64,000 nt of DNA. Origin: Aurantibacillus circumpalustris (lineage in GTDB: Bacteria > Bacteroidota > Bacteroidia > B-17B0 > Aurantibacillaceae). Below are positions 18,126 through 27,090 of the stretch, piece by piece. The position numbers and the translations under genes are program-made. How positions within the stretch are numbered: the stretch's first letter is position 1; every line of letters starts with the position of its first letter. The stretch is taken from assembly GCF_029625215.1 (NCBI RefSeq), contig NZ_CP121197.1, forward strand, positions 3,224,001-3,288,000, read 5' to 3'. The notes beneath the pieces are model-generated. The model searched no databases and was not told where the DNA came from. It saw only the letters and a program-made list of their open reading frames with translations.

Positions 18126-19418
18126 ATGAAACCCAAAAGAAAAAACACGCTTTATTCCCTTAAAGACAGCTTTTTTAAATTGATTTGTCTTCTTTTTTTA
18201 TGGATTCTTGCTTTTTCCACAAACGAGTATAGGAAGGTAGATACTTTAAAAAGGCAGAATGAAAATTTAATATCAAAAACTGTAAAAATAAGCTTGCAAT
18301 GTTTGATAGCTCACAAAACTACTACTTCTCAGTCATTTCTTAATTTCTTTAATTACGAACCTCACTTAATTAAACTTGTTGGAGCAGGATATGCGTCACA
18401 ACAAAAATTTAATTTGGCTGGAGATAACTTTAAGTTAGGCTTGCTCGTTAATTTCATTGCACTGGTGCCGAAAATTACTTTCAATTTAAAATGTAATTTA
18501 TACAAAAATTTAAGATATGCCATTCAAATGTATTTTGTATACCAATATGGTATTTCAAAGCAAAGCATAGGTACCCAAGTATTTGAAAAAGAACAAAGGT
18601 ACAATCCTAAAAAAATAGAAAGCCAGAATGAAGTAGTGACAATTCAGAATCAGTCTCAATCACAGTATTTAGTCAAAAGAAATCATCTTGTTTTCGGAGT
18701 GATTACCATTTTAATTGTAACAATTCTAATTACATGGCTCATTATTCAGAAAAACAGACTAAAACTGCTCCAACAAAGAGCTGAATTTACCCAAAAACTT
18801 TTACGTTCGCAGATCAAACCTCATTTTATATCTAATAGTCTTTCGGCGATCCAAGGACTTATTTTGTCGGGTGAAGTAAGTCAGGCTGCCGAATACTTGG
18901 CTCGATTCAGCTTGTTTCTGCGGAACATTTTGGATAGTGCTGAGAATCTGTGCATAAGTCTTGATGAGGAAATAAACAACCTTAAACTCTATCTTGACAT
19001 AGAACAAATTCGTTTTGAAAACGATTTCTTTTTGGACTTTAACTGCGAAAGGGATATTGATACTTCCGAAATTCTTATCCCATCATTTATTGCACAACCC
19101 TTTATCGAAAACGCCATCAATCATGGTTTATTACCTCTAAAAGATAGACAGCCAAGATTACGCATATCTATATATACAAAAACAAACTTTATTTTCTTTG
19201 AAATTGAAGATAACGGAGTTGGTCGTGACAAATCCCTTGGTCATAATACAAGGAGGTCAAGGGGCATAAAAATAGTTCTGAATAGTATTGATAATCTGAA
19301 TCAACTTGGTAAAAGTAATGACAATAAGGTCGAAATTTTCGATTTGCATGACGTTAATAATTTACCTTCAGGAACAAAAGTGATAGTAAGACTAAAAAAC
19401 TGCTCATTGAACGAATGA
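18126..19418 (+). CDS. LytS-type sensor histidine kinase with shortened sensor region
   Basis: I choose the ATG at 18126 (430 residues; a TTG 16 codons earlier is possible). One hydrophobic segment near residues 15-30 and one at about 186-208 flank a Lys/Asn-rich region of about 150 residues. That region resembles the TPR-type sensor part of Bacteroidota LytS kinases but is short and has no clear TPR. The kinase core is complete: H-box LRSQIKPHFISNSLSAIQ with His233, N-box PFIENAINHG, G-box EDNGVGRDKS. The H-box differs from the usual QINPHFLFNSLN: Lys replaces the first Asn and Ser the Phe. It overlaps the LytTR regulator by 4 bp (ATGA), so the pair is translationally coupled. Confidence 0.85.
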   Translation: MKPKRKNTLYSLKDSFFKLICLLFLWILAFSTNEYRKVDTLKRQNENLISKTVKISLQCLIAHKTTTSQSFLNFFNYEPHLIKLVGAGYASQQKFNLAGDNFKLGLLVNFIALVPKITFNLKCNLYKNLRYAIQMYFVYQYGISKQSIGTQVFEKEQRYNPKKIESQNEVVTIQNQSQSQYLVKRNHLVFGVITILIVTILITWLIIQKNRLKLLQQRAEFTQKLLRSQIKPHFISNSLSAIQGLILSGEVSQAAEYLARFSLFLRNILDSAENLCISLDEEINNLKLYLDIEQIRFENDFFLDFNCERDIDTSEILIPSFIAQPFIENAINHGLLPLKDRQPRLRISIYTKTNFIFFEIEDNGVGRDKSLGHNTRRSRGIKIVLNSIDNLNQLGKSNDNKVEIFDLHDVNNLPSGTKVIVRLKNCSLNE

Positions 19419-20167
19419 TAACGACTCTTGTTATAGAAGATGAAAAGAAAAGTCTAACGGCTATTTGTGTACTTATAAATAAATATTGCTCCGATCTTAA
19501 CATCTTAGGTGTCGCTACTAACGCTGACGAAGGTTACAAGCAAATTGTGAAATTGAAGCCCCAACTGGTATTTTTAGACATTCACATGCCTGGCCATAGT
19601 GGATTTGCTATGTTACGGCGGTTTAAAGAAATTAATTTTGAGGTAATATTTGTTACAGCCTTCGATAAATATGCTATTCAAGCTTTTGAATTTTGTGCAG
19701 TAGATTATATATTAAAACCTGTATTGGCAGACCGGCTTATCGAAGCGGTATCACATGCTGTTGAACGCATTAACTTTAAAACTGGATCAAATCTTATTAT
19801 ACACTTTGTACATTGTCTTGCCGACAAAGAAGATCTAATTACTAAATTTTCAGTTCATCATAATGGAAACGTTATTTTCATCGAGACAACGGACATTTGC
19901 TCAATAGAATCTGATGGTGAGGCGATTGTACTTAAACTTAATGATGGTGCGCATTATTATTCAAGCAAAAGGCTTCATGAGTTTGAAAAAACTCTCGAAG
20001 AAACACACAACTTCATACGAATTAATAAAAGTGTTTTGATTAATACCAAACACCTTAAAAGCTATTCAAAAGGTGAAATATGTGTTATTGAGTTAAATAA
20101 TAATCAAACATTTGAAGTATCTCGCCGACGCAAAAATGAAATTCTAAAAAAACTAAGGGAACTTTAG
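19415..20167 (+). CDS. LytTR-family response regulator
   Basis: The 250-residue protein has a receiver domain (acidic pocket E8/D9, phospho-acceptor Asp55 in VFLDIHMPG, Thr in FVTAFDKYA, Lys in YILKPV) followed by a linker and a LytTR DNA-binding domain from about residue 150 (ETTDICSIESDGEAIVLKL, HNFIRINKSVLIN, FEVSRRRKNEIL). It should dimerise when phosphorylated by the coupled kinase at 18126 and bind promoter repeats as a 10-stranded LytTR fold. Length is standard. The next gene is a large T9SS surface protein 419 bp downstream, a plausible but unproven target. Confidence 0.9.
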   Translation: MITTLVIEDEKKSLTAICVLINKYCSDLNILGVATNADEGYKQIVKLKPQLVFLDIHMPGHSGFAMLRRFKEINFEVIFVTAFDKYAIQAFEFCAVDYILKPVLADRLIEAVSHAVERINFKTGSNLIIHFVHCLADKEDLITKFSVHHNGNVIFIETTDICSIESDGEAIVLKLNDGAHYYSSKRLHEFEKTLEETHNFIRINKSVLINTKHLKSYSKGEICVIELNNNQTFEVSRRRKNEILKKLREL

Positions 20168-20586
20168 TCGATTTAATTCAAGCTACAGTATTATTCTAAT
20201 ATCAATACAAGGCATCTGAAATCCATGTTAAAATTCTTTTCTAAAGTTTGTTACCAATACTTTCCAAGTTTTATAAATCATACTGAAGCTTAAAATTCTA
20301 AGTAAATTTTCGACAGATATTAACACTTTTTAATCAGTCTGGTTAAAATACCCCATAAACGGCTGAGTTTAAAGATAACTAGTGTGGTTATTTGCCTTCG
20401 TAATTTTTCTTTAACCCATAAACCACTCAATTATGAAAAAACATCGAACATTCAATCAAAACTAAATAATATTAATTTTTAGCGCTCTGAATACTATAAA
20501 TAGGAGCAATAATTATCAATTTCATCCGAACTAAGCGAACGCCGAAAAGCTAGAAAAGAGTAGGCATAAACAAAAAAAATATACTC
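20168..20586. other. Intergenic region upstream of the large T9SS protein
   Basis: These 419 bp hold no frame with coding character. TTTG at 20391-20394 followed by TAATTTTT at 20401 is only a poor promoter match. No LytTR-type direct repeat was clear to me by eye. Confidence 0.25.
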
Positions 20587-23500
20587 ATGAAAACAAAAAA
20601 AATGGTTCCATTAGCGGTCTTTTTACTATTACTAGCTGCTGGAAGATTTAATGCCCAACCTTGCAATTTACTTTGCAATGGAAGTTTTGAAAGTCCATTC
20701 TACAATAATGCTTCTCCCGCACCCGTATCGTCATATTTTGTTGGTACTGGATCGCAGTCTGCTACTTGCTGGCAAAGTTTAAGGCCAGACCCTTTCTCTC
20801 CGCCTCAACTTGTTGGTGGTGGTAATCTAATGGAATATTGGTTTAGTGTAGCAGGTCCGCCATTTGCCTTCGGCGGTGGTCAATTTTTAGAGTTGCAAGG
20901 CTGGGACGCCGACCCAATATGGCAAAATTTTAACGCAACAGCTGGATCGATACTTACGATAGGTTTTGCGCATAGGGGGAGATCAGGAGTTGATGTTATG
21001 AAGGTAGAGATTGGTCCTACTGGTGGTTCTCTAACCAATTTAGGTAACTTCACTGACGGTAATACTGCTTGGGGAGCCTATTCGGCTGCATACACTGTTG
21101 GCAGTACTGGATCCCACACTATTAAATTCACACCAATTTCTTGGGCCAGTCTTAATACTCAAATGGGGAACTTTTTAGATGCCGTTACGGTTACCCAGAA
21201 TTCAGTGAGTTGTGCATTTAATGTCACGCCGCAGGTAACCCAACCAACATGCACAAATACTAGCTCAGTTTACTTACTTACATCAAATAACGGCCCTACA
21301 TATACCTATCAGTGGTCATCAGGATCAGGAAACACCGCATCAGTAAACAACTTGGCTCCTGGTGTTTATCAGGTAACTGTAACCGCTAACTGCGGTTGTG
21401 CTAGTTTTCCTGTTACATCATCCTTTACGATCAATCCAGTCCCCCCAATACCAGTTATAACAGTTTCAGGCACACCGCTCACACGATGTGCGGGAATTCC
21501 GGTAACACTAACTGCTTCCGGAGCGAACACCTATTTATGGTGGCTTCCAGGGCCAACTGTTGTTTCTGGTAACCCAATAAATGTAAACCCTACTGTTGGT
21601 GGTACTTATAGCGTTTTTGGAACCAATCAGTATGGTTGCATAGGCACTGGTACGATCTATGTGCCAGCTCCATTAACAAATCCAGTAATTACTGTCACAG
21701 CTTCACCTGTTTCACGCTGTTTGGGTACACCTGTTTCTATAACGGCGTCAGGTGCTTCTACCTATCTATGGTTACCTAGTAATTGGACTGGAAATCCATA
21801 CTCAGTAAACCCAACAGGTGCTACAACATATACAGTTATTGGCACTGCGGCTAACGGTTGTACATCATCAGCAGTTTATAATTTAGTAGCTCCTCAGCAG
21901 CTTCCTACAATTAATATTATTGCTTCATCTACCTTAATATGTGCAGGATACCCTAACACATTAACGGCTTCTGGTGCCCATTCATATAATTGGTGGCCAA
22001 GTGGAGGAACGGCTAACCCAGTGATTGTGAATCCTACATCCACCACAGTTTACTACGCCTTTGGAACCAATACAATCACAGGTTGTCAGAGCTTTGCAAC
22101 AGTAACCATTACGCCAGGGACTGCTATTCCTCTTAGCGTTCAAAATTCAACTTATTGCAACAATGCTACCTCGAGCACCCCCTTAACCGTGTCTACTACG
22201 TTTAATAGTGGACCGGTTAATTACACATGGTTGCCTGGCACACTAAATGGTCAAAATGTGAATGTTAGTCCCAATGCGTCTACTGTTTATACTGTTTACG
22301 CTACTTCACCTAACGGTTGCCCTGCATCTAATACACTTGCGGTAACAGTGGTTACAAACTGCTGTACACAACCGACAACTGGACTTACTCTTTTAAATTC
22401 AGCAATGCTTAACGGCCCTTTGGCACCAGGATCTTATTTTATTAATTCCAACGTAACTTTAGGAGCTAATACTACACTATCCAGTTCAGAGTTTCTTTTC
22501 ATGCCTGGCACAAAATTAACTGTACCACCAGGCTTGATCCTTGAACTTGATGAGGCACATTTATTTGCGTGCGGAGTTAAAATGTGGGAAGGTATTGAAA
22601 TCAGAGACGGAGGCCGTGTAATTACATCCACCCGCCCAGTCACAAGCCTAATTGAAGATGCTCAGATCGGTATAGATCTAAATAATATTTCGCCAACAAA
22701 TTCTAACCCAAATCCACCAATAGACATTAATAAGGTCGTATTTAACAAAAACTATATTGGTATAAGAATCGCTAATTCCGATGTTCTTCTTAATACACTT
22801 GCCCTTGCAATTGACGAATGTGTATTTACCAGTAGAGACATGCTTTTTGGAACTTACCCTTCTGTTTTAAGTTGGCCAAGTGCTAATAATACTTTTGGTA
22901 ATTTGCGTGCCGCAGCACTTCCTACAACAGGACTGGCGGCGCCATACGACCTCCAGAACTTTACTCCAATCAATATCAAAGGTTCTTGCCATATTACTCC
23001 AACACACGGTTCACAAACGGGACATATTGGTATTGATATTGAAAATATAGGTAATCTTCAAGGTTCTATGCCAAGCGCAGGAATTGACATTGGTTATACG
23101 TTTGGCGGGGGGGTTGGTCGCTTTAACCTTTTCGATGGTCTAGGCGCTGGTTTTTATGTTGAAGATGCCAGTCTAAGTACGGTGAACAATGTTTTTCAAA
23201 ACATGAGTCAATACTCTACTTTGAATGGTTCATTTGGCGGATGGGGCATTCGTCACATTACGAATAGTTTAATGAACTGCGGTTTAAACCTAACGCCAAA
23301 CACACCTGCAACCGATTACGGCAATCGCTTTTGGGACAATTGGACGGGTGTATATGCAACTAATCTCTATAGTATCGATTTGCAATATGGTTTATTTCGA
23401 AGTAACCATGTAGTTAACCCTATGTTCGGACCTGGTTCGGTAGGTGTAAGTGTATTTACAAACAGGTTTGACAATAATAATATTAGTTTTAACGAGTTTA

Positions 23501-24732
23501 ATAATATTGCTTATAATATATGGTTTGGTGCTGACAACGGTTCTTATGATGTAGGAGGAATAAATAATGGTACTTATGCAGGCAAACTAAGCATTAATCA
23601 AAACTACATTGGCCCTGAAGTAAACAGCCTTAACCCAGTCGCACCTGGATCGTTATATTCTAACTATGGCATAACTTTATGGGGGATGAGCGCTGCTAAT
23701 TGGAACATAACTGGCAATTGTGAGATTTTAAGTAATAAATTAGATCGAGTATACAGAGGTATTCAAGCCAACTCTATGGATTCATATCCTATAGAAATTG
23801 GTGGTAACAACATTCGTTTAGTTGACGACTACTTTTTATTACCAACTACGGAACAATATGGAATATACGCCAATAGAAGTACTGATAACATGTTTATTAA
23901 CTTAAATGATATTACTGGCGATGGTCCTGTTGGAAACAATTGGAATCAAAGAGTGCGGTTGGTACTTTCAGAAAATAACACTAGCTTATCTAGTAATATT
24001 TCGCCAAAAATTACCTGCAACACTACCACCGATGGTTACATTGGTTTCGAATTTGACGGGCCTCAACCTTTCACCGAATGGACAGGCAATGACATGAATC
24101 AAAGAATGCACATTGGCTTATCGCTCATTAACAATGGGCAAGTTGGCACACAGGGTAACCCGACCCAAGCTTGTAACGATGAATGGAATGATCTAGGTAA
24201 CCCGCCACCTTTTAATTGGGTGGGTTCTGGAAACTGGCAGACATTTGTAGATAATTCTAGCACCGCCTTCCCAGGTTCTTTCCTTTGGTGCAATACATTT
24301 TCAAGTGCATGGCCGGTAACGAATGGGGGCGGCATTCCTTTCTCAAACCTTTCGCCTAATGTATCAATTGGTCAGGCAAAGAAAGGGTCGAACGCCGATT
24401 GTTTTTACTTGGTTAATTACCCTACTCTCCCTAACCAACGTGGTGCCTATCCAACAGGAATAAACGTAGCCAGTTCTTCTAATTCAAACTGGATGACTAG
24501 TGTGTTCCCAAATCCATCAAACGGTGAGATTGAAGTAAAAAGTAATATTAATGCTGAGATTCTTGATGTAAAAGTTACAGACATAACTGGAAAAGTAACA
24601 TTTACACAGAAGCTCACTGGTGAATTAGGAAATATAATAAATCTAAAACACTTGCCTCCTTCAATATACATTATTGAAATTAAAGGTGAAAATAATAAGA
24701 CTGTTCGTAAAAAACTTATCATAACAGATTAA
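20587..24732 (+). CDS. Large T9SS type A protein: binding domain, Ig-like repeats, beta-helix
   Basis: The 1381-residue protein has a signal peptide (residues 1-23, ending FNAQP). Residues about 25-205 form a jelly-roll-like, possibly carbohydrate-binding domain (CNGSFESPF, GGGQFLELQGW, HTIKFTPISW). A SprB-like repeat (YQWSSGSGN, LAPGVYQVTV) and four Ig-like repeats of about 75 residues follow (LTASGANTYLWWLPG, ITASGASTYLWLPS, LTASGAHSYNWWPS), to about residue 595. Then a region of about 650 residues has parallel beta-helix character (repeated Asn-rich turns such as NRFDNNNISFNEFNN). The last 80 residues are a type A sorting domain (VFPNPSNGEIEV, PPSIYIIEIKG). It should be exported by the T9SS to the surface. 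It is a single gene with a strong terminator; the LytTR pair lies just upstream. The ligand or enzymatic role is unknown. Confidence 0.85.
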   Translation: MKTKKMVPLAVFLLLLAAGRFNAQPCNLLCNGSFESPFYNNASPAPVSSYFVGTGSQSATCWQSLRPDPFSPPQLVGGGNLMEYWFSVAGPPFAFGGGQFLELQGWDADPIWQNFNATAGSILTIGFAHRGRSGVDVMKVEIGPTGGSLTNLGNFTDGNTAWGAYSAAYTVGSTGSHTIKFTPISWASLNTQMGNFLDAVTVTQNSVSCAFNVTPQVTQPTCTNTSSVYLLTSNNGPTYTYQWSSGSGNTASVNNLAPGVYQVTVTANCGCASFPVTSSFTINPVPPIPVITVSGTPLTRCAGIPVTLTASGANTYLWWLPGPTVVSGNPINVNPTVGGTYSVFGTNQYGCIGTGTIYVPAPLTNPVITVTASPVSRCLGTPVSITASGASTYLWLPSNWTGNPYSVNPTGATTYTVIGTAANGCTSSAVYNLVAPQQLPTINIIASSTLICAGYPNTLTASGAHSYNWWPSGGTANPVIVNPTSTTVYYAFGTNTITGCQSFATVTITPGTAIPLSVQNSTYCNNATSSTPLTVSTTFNSGPVNYTWLPGTLNGQNVNVSPNASTVYTVYATSPNGCPASNTLAVTVVTNCCTQPTTGLTLLNSAMLNGPLAPGSYFINSNVTLGANTTLSSSEFLFMPGTKLTVPPGLILELDEAHLFACGVKMWEGIEIRDGGRVITSTRPVTSLIEDAQIGIDLNNISPTNSNPNPPIDINKVVFNKNYIGIRIANSDVLLNTLALAIDECVFTSRDMLFGTYPSVLSWPSANNTFGNLRAAALPTTGLAAPYDLQNFTPINIKGSCHITPTHGSQTGHIGIDIENIGNLQGSMPSAGIDIGYTFGGGVGRFNLFDGLGAGFYVEDASLSTVNNVFQNMSQYSTLNGSFGGWGIRHITNSLMNCGLNLTPNTPATDYGNRFWDNWTGVYATNLYSIDLQYGLFRSNHVVNPMFGPGSVGVSVFTNRFDNNNISFNEFNNIAYNIWFGADNGSYDVGGINNGTYAGKLSINQNYIGPEVNSLNPVAPGSLYSNYGITLWGMSAANWNITGNCEILSNKLDRVYRGIQANSMDSYPIEIGGNNIRLVDDYFLLPTTEQYGIYANRSTDNMFINLNDITGDGPVGNNWNQRVRLVLSENNTSLSSNISPKITCNTTTDGYIGFEFDGPQPFTEWTGNDMNQRMHIGLSLINNGQVGTQGNPTQACNDEWNDLGNPPPFNWVGSGNWQTFVDNSSTAFPGSFLWCNTFSSAWPVTNGGGIPFSNLSPNVSIGQAKKGSNADCFYLVNYPTLPNQRGAYPTGINVASSSNSNWMTSVFPNPSNGEIEVKSNINAEILDVKVTDITGKVTFTQKLTGELGNIINLKHLPPSIYIIEIKGENNKTVRKKLIITD

Positions 24733-24765
24733 ACTTAACCTGTTTAGTAAGTATACTCAAAAAAT

Positions 24766-24801
24766 AAAAGGGGTCGCTCATAGTATAGCGACCCCTTTTT
24801 T
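24766..24801 (+). terminator. Strong intrinsic terminator after the large T9SS gene
   Basis: A perfect stem AAAAGGGGTCGCT / AGCGACCCCTTTT (24766-24778 and 24787-24799) with an 8-base loop ends in a run of T. It is 33 bases after the stop codon. Confidence 0.92.
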
Positions 24802-24904
24802 GTAATAATTTTTAGGCTTTTATCTTCAATCATCTAATTTATAAAATTTCGCCAGAATAAGTATATTTAAAATTTTATTAAATCCCATAAGGAAGTCCAT
24901 TTTT

Positions 24905-25738
24905 ATGAAAAAACTACTTTTTATTCTGCCCTTAATACTTGTATTCTCATGTACTGTTCAAAAACGTAAATACCAAAATGGTTATTATGTTGAATGGCAT
25001 AATAGGCAGGCAAAAAAGGAAACTAAACTTGTGGTTAATAAAAAAACTTTAAAGGAAGAAAAGGCTAAAAGTGATAAACAAATAGTTGAACAGGTTGAAA
25101 ATACAGAAGCTTTTGCATCCTTAGAAAACAAATTAACTGCTTCGGATTTTAAAAAACCGATTAAGCTTTCTTTTACTGCCCCAGAAGACTCCTGCGACGT
25201 ATTGGTATTTAAAGATGGTGCTGAAATAAGAGGTAAAATAATTGAAAAAAACCAAAACGAAATTAAATACAAACGCTGTGATAGTCCTGATGGCCCCACT
25301 TACATTAGTAAAAAATCGGAACTTTTTATGATTAAGTATTCTAACGGAACACGGGAAGTGATGCGTGTTCAGGAAGAACCTCGTATTATGCGAACTTCTG
25401 AAAATCCAACACCTCATAAGAGTACGAGTAGTTACAGACAAATGCATCCTTCATCAATTTCAGCCCTTTCTTTAGGAATTGCAAGTATTATTGCGCTTAT
25501 TTATGCTGCCTTATTTGCAACTGGAATTGGACTACTCGTGGCAGCAATTATAATTTCGGTCATTTCAGCAGTTGCCGCCGTAATAAGCGGTAAAACATCC
25601 CTGAGTAAAATAAAAGAAAATCCTGAAGTTTTTAAGGGCAAAGGCATGTCTGTAACGGGATTTATAATGGGTTTAGTAGTACTCGGGATTTGGGCTATAA
25701 TCTTAATGCTTACATTACTAGTACTTAGTTTAATATAG
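24905..25738 (+). CDS. Lipoprotein with C-terminal DUF4190-like membrane domain
   Basis: The 277-residue protein begins with a lipoprotein signal (MKKLLFILPLILVFSC, lipobox Cys16). A charged coiled-coil-like stretch follows (residues 30-75). Residues about 90-140 form a small beta domain (VLVFKDGAEIRGKIIEKNQ, YKRCDSPDG, LFMIKYSNGTREVM) of a kind often seen in Bacteroidota lipoproteins. The last 90 residues hold two or three hydrophobic helices (ALSLGIASIIALIYAALFA, GFIMGLVVLGIWAIILMLTL) like DUF4190. Combining a lipobox with multiple membrane helices is unusual and suggests an inner-membrane location. Function is unknown. It converges on the PorE-like gene with 33 bp between stops and no visible terminator. 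Confidence 0.75.
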   Translation: MKKLLFILPLILVFSCTVQKRKYQNGYYVEWHNRQAKKETKLVVNKKTLKEEKAKSDKQIVEQVENTEAFASLENKLTASDFKKPIKLSFTAPEDSCDVLVFKDGAEIRGKIIEKNQNEIKYKRCDSPDGPTYISKKSELFMIKYSNGTREVMRVQEEPRIMRTSENPTPHKSTSSYRQMHPSSISALSLGIASIIALIYAALFATGIGLLVAAIIISVISAVAAVISGKTSLSKIKENPEVFKGKGMSVTGFIMGLVVLGIWAIILMLTLLVLSLI

Positions 25739-25771
25739 TTAGTAAACTCTTCTATTTTAAATAATTCACCG

Positions 25772-27049
25772 TTACTTCGTTTCGTAAAAATAATAGATGT
25801 CATCATCCGTATTATTTTTTCTATTGCTGCTCAAATAACCTTTTTTATTGCCTTTTAAAATAAACACCCCAAAATCATCGAAACGACTATTCATTGGGGC
25901 TCCAGCGTTTTCTGCTTCCTCAAAAAGTTTATCTTTTGCCTTAGATGCTTTAGAAAAGAAAATATCTAGTCCTCCTAAACCGGGTATGTGGTCACTCGAA
26001 AAATACAAAGTACTATCCTCCGCTATGTAAGGAAAAACTTCGTTACCAGCGCTATTAACCTGTGGACCAACATTTTTTGGAGCAGACCAGCCGTTGCTTG
26101 TCCAATCGCTCACAAAAATATCTACTCCACCCAAAGAACCCTTCATATTACTTGCGAAAAATAAACGCTTACCATCCTTACTTAAACAAGGCTGCATAAA
26201 ATCGTAATCAGGAGAGTTGTATCTAAATGCTTTTATTTCTGGTTCAAGATTATCTATTGTACTCATGGTTAACGTATACAATTGAAATCGAAAAAAATCA
26301 CTTGTGCTTTTAATTTTTAATTCTTTATTGGAGACAGCACGCGCAAAATACAGTGTGGCAGCATCAGGTGAAAAACAAAAAGAACCTTTTATGGGTAATA
26401 AGTGTAACCTTTCATTCAGAATACTTGGAAATAAACTCAAGGAATCTTTTTTAAGCGCACCTCCAATATGCTGTGTTTCTTCATTGTTGAGTGTGTAAAA
26501 AGTTCGAGGTGATCTGATAAGATCTGAAACATAATAAAATTTATCTTTCAAAATTAAAGGATTTGATTCAGGAAGTTCAGTATTTAATCCGTTTACCTCA
26601 ATTACTCTTGTCGCAGCTGAGTCAATGTAAAGCGCTGCGGGGTTTAAATACATTTTACCCCAGGCAGCCAAAGATTTGTCTTTGCTTCTACTCAAAACCA
26701 TAAAAATTTTCTTTGCTTGTGGAATTCGGTTATTCGCCAACAGAGACTTGCCATATTCTAAATAATCCTTTTCAGTGGCGTCACTGCTTTCAACAACAAT
26801 AGGCCAATGATCAATTGCATCATCGGGTTTATTTAGTTTATTGTAACAAAGCGCTGCCTGACGTTCAGCATAATACTCTCTAGGATATTTTTCGAGGTAC
26901 TTTAGATAAACTTCCACAGCAGCTTCGTAATTACGGTTAATAAATAACTTGTCAGCTTTTAGAAGTGTACCATCTAAAACCTCCTGAGATAAACAGTTGG
27001 TAAAAAAAACAGAAAGTAAAAAAATAGAAAAAATGGATTTCCTCAACAT
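25772..27049 (-). CDS. PorE-like TPR/PD40 protein lacking the OmpA domain
   Basis: The 425-residue protein has a signal peptide (FLLSVFFTNCLSQ), a TPR-like helical part over residues about 25-135 (FINRNYEAAVEVYLKYLEKYP, ERQAALCYNKLNKPDDAI), and a PD40 beta-propeller from about 150 to the end (LSKDGKRLFFASNMKG, LGGVDIFVSDW, DSTLYFSSDH, GLGGLDIFFSKA, GYLSSNRKNNTDDDI). T9SS component PorE and its paralogs share this order but continue into a carboxypeptidase-regulatory domain and an OmpA peptidoglycan-binding domain. Both are absent here, and downstream DNA carries no remnant. It may act as a periplasmic accessory or scaffold protein. The Cys in NCLSQ could instead be a lipobox. The SGNH hydrolase lies 41 bp upstream on the same strand. 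Confidence 0.7.
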   Translation of the reverse strand: MLRKSIFSIFLLSVFFTNCLSQEVLDGTLLKADKLFINRNYEAAVEVYLKYLEKYPREYYAERQAALCYNKLNKPDDAIDHWPIVVESSDATEKDYLEYGKSLLANNRIPQAKKIFMVLSRSKDKSLAAWGKMYLNPAALYIDSAATRVIEVNGLNTELPESNPLILKDKFYYVSDLIRSPRTFYTLNNEETQHIGGALKKDSLSLFPSILNERLHLLPIKGSFCFSPDAATLYFARAVSNKELKIKSTSDFFRFQLYTLTMSTIDNLEPEIKAFRYNSPDYDFMQPCLSKDGKRLFFASNMKGSLGGVDIFVSDWTSNGWSAPKNVGPQVNSAGNEVFPYIAEDSTLYFSSDHIPGLGGLDIFFSKASKAKDKLFEEAENAGAPMNSRFDDFGVFILKGNKKGYLSSNRKNNTDDDIYYFYETK

Positions 27050-27090
27050 GACTTTATTTCGAATAGAATACTAAGTAAAGTATAAAAATA

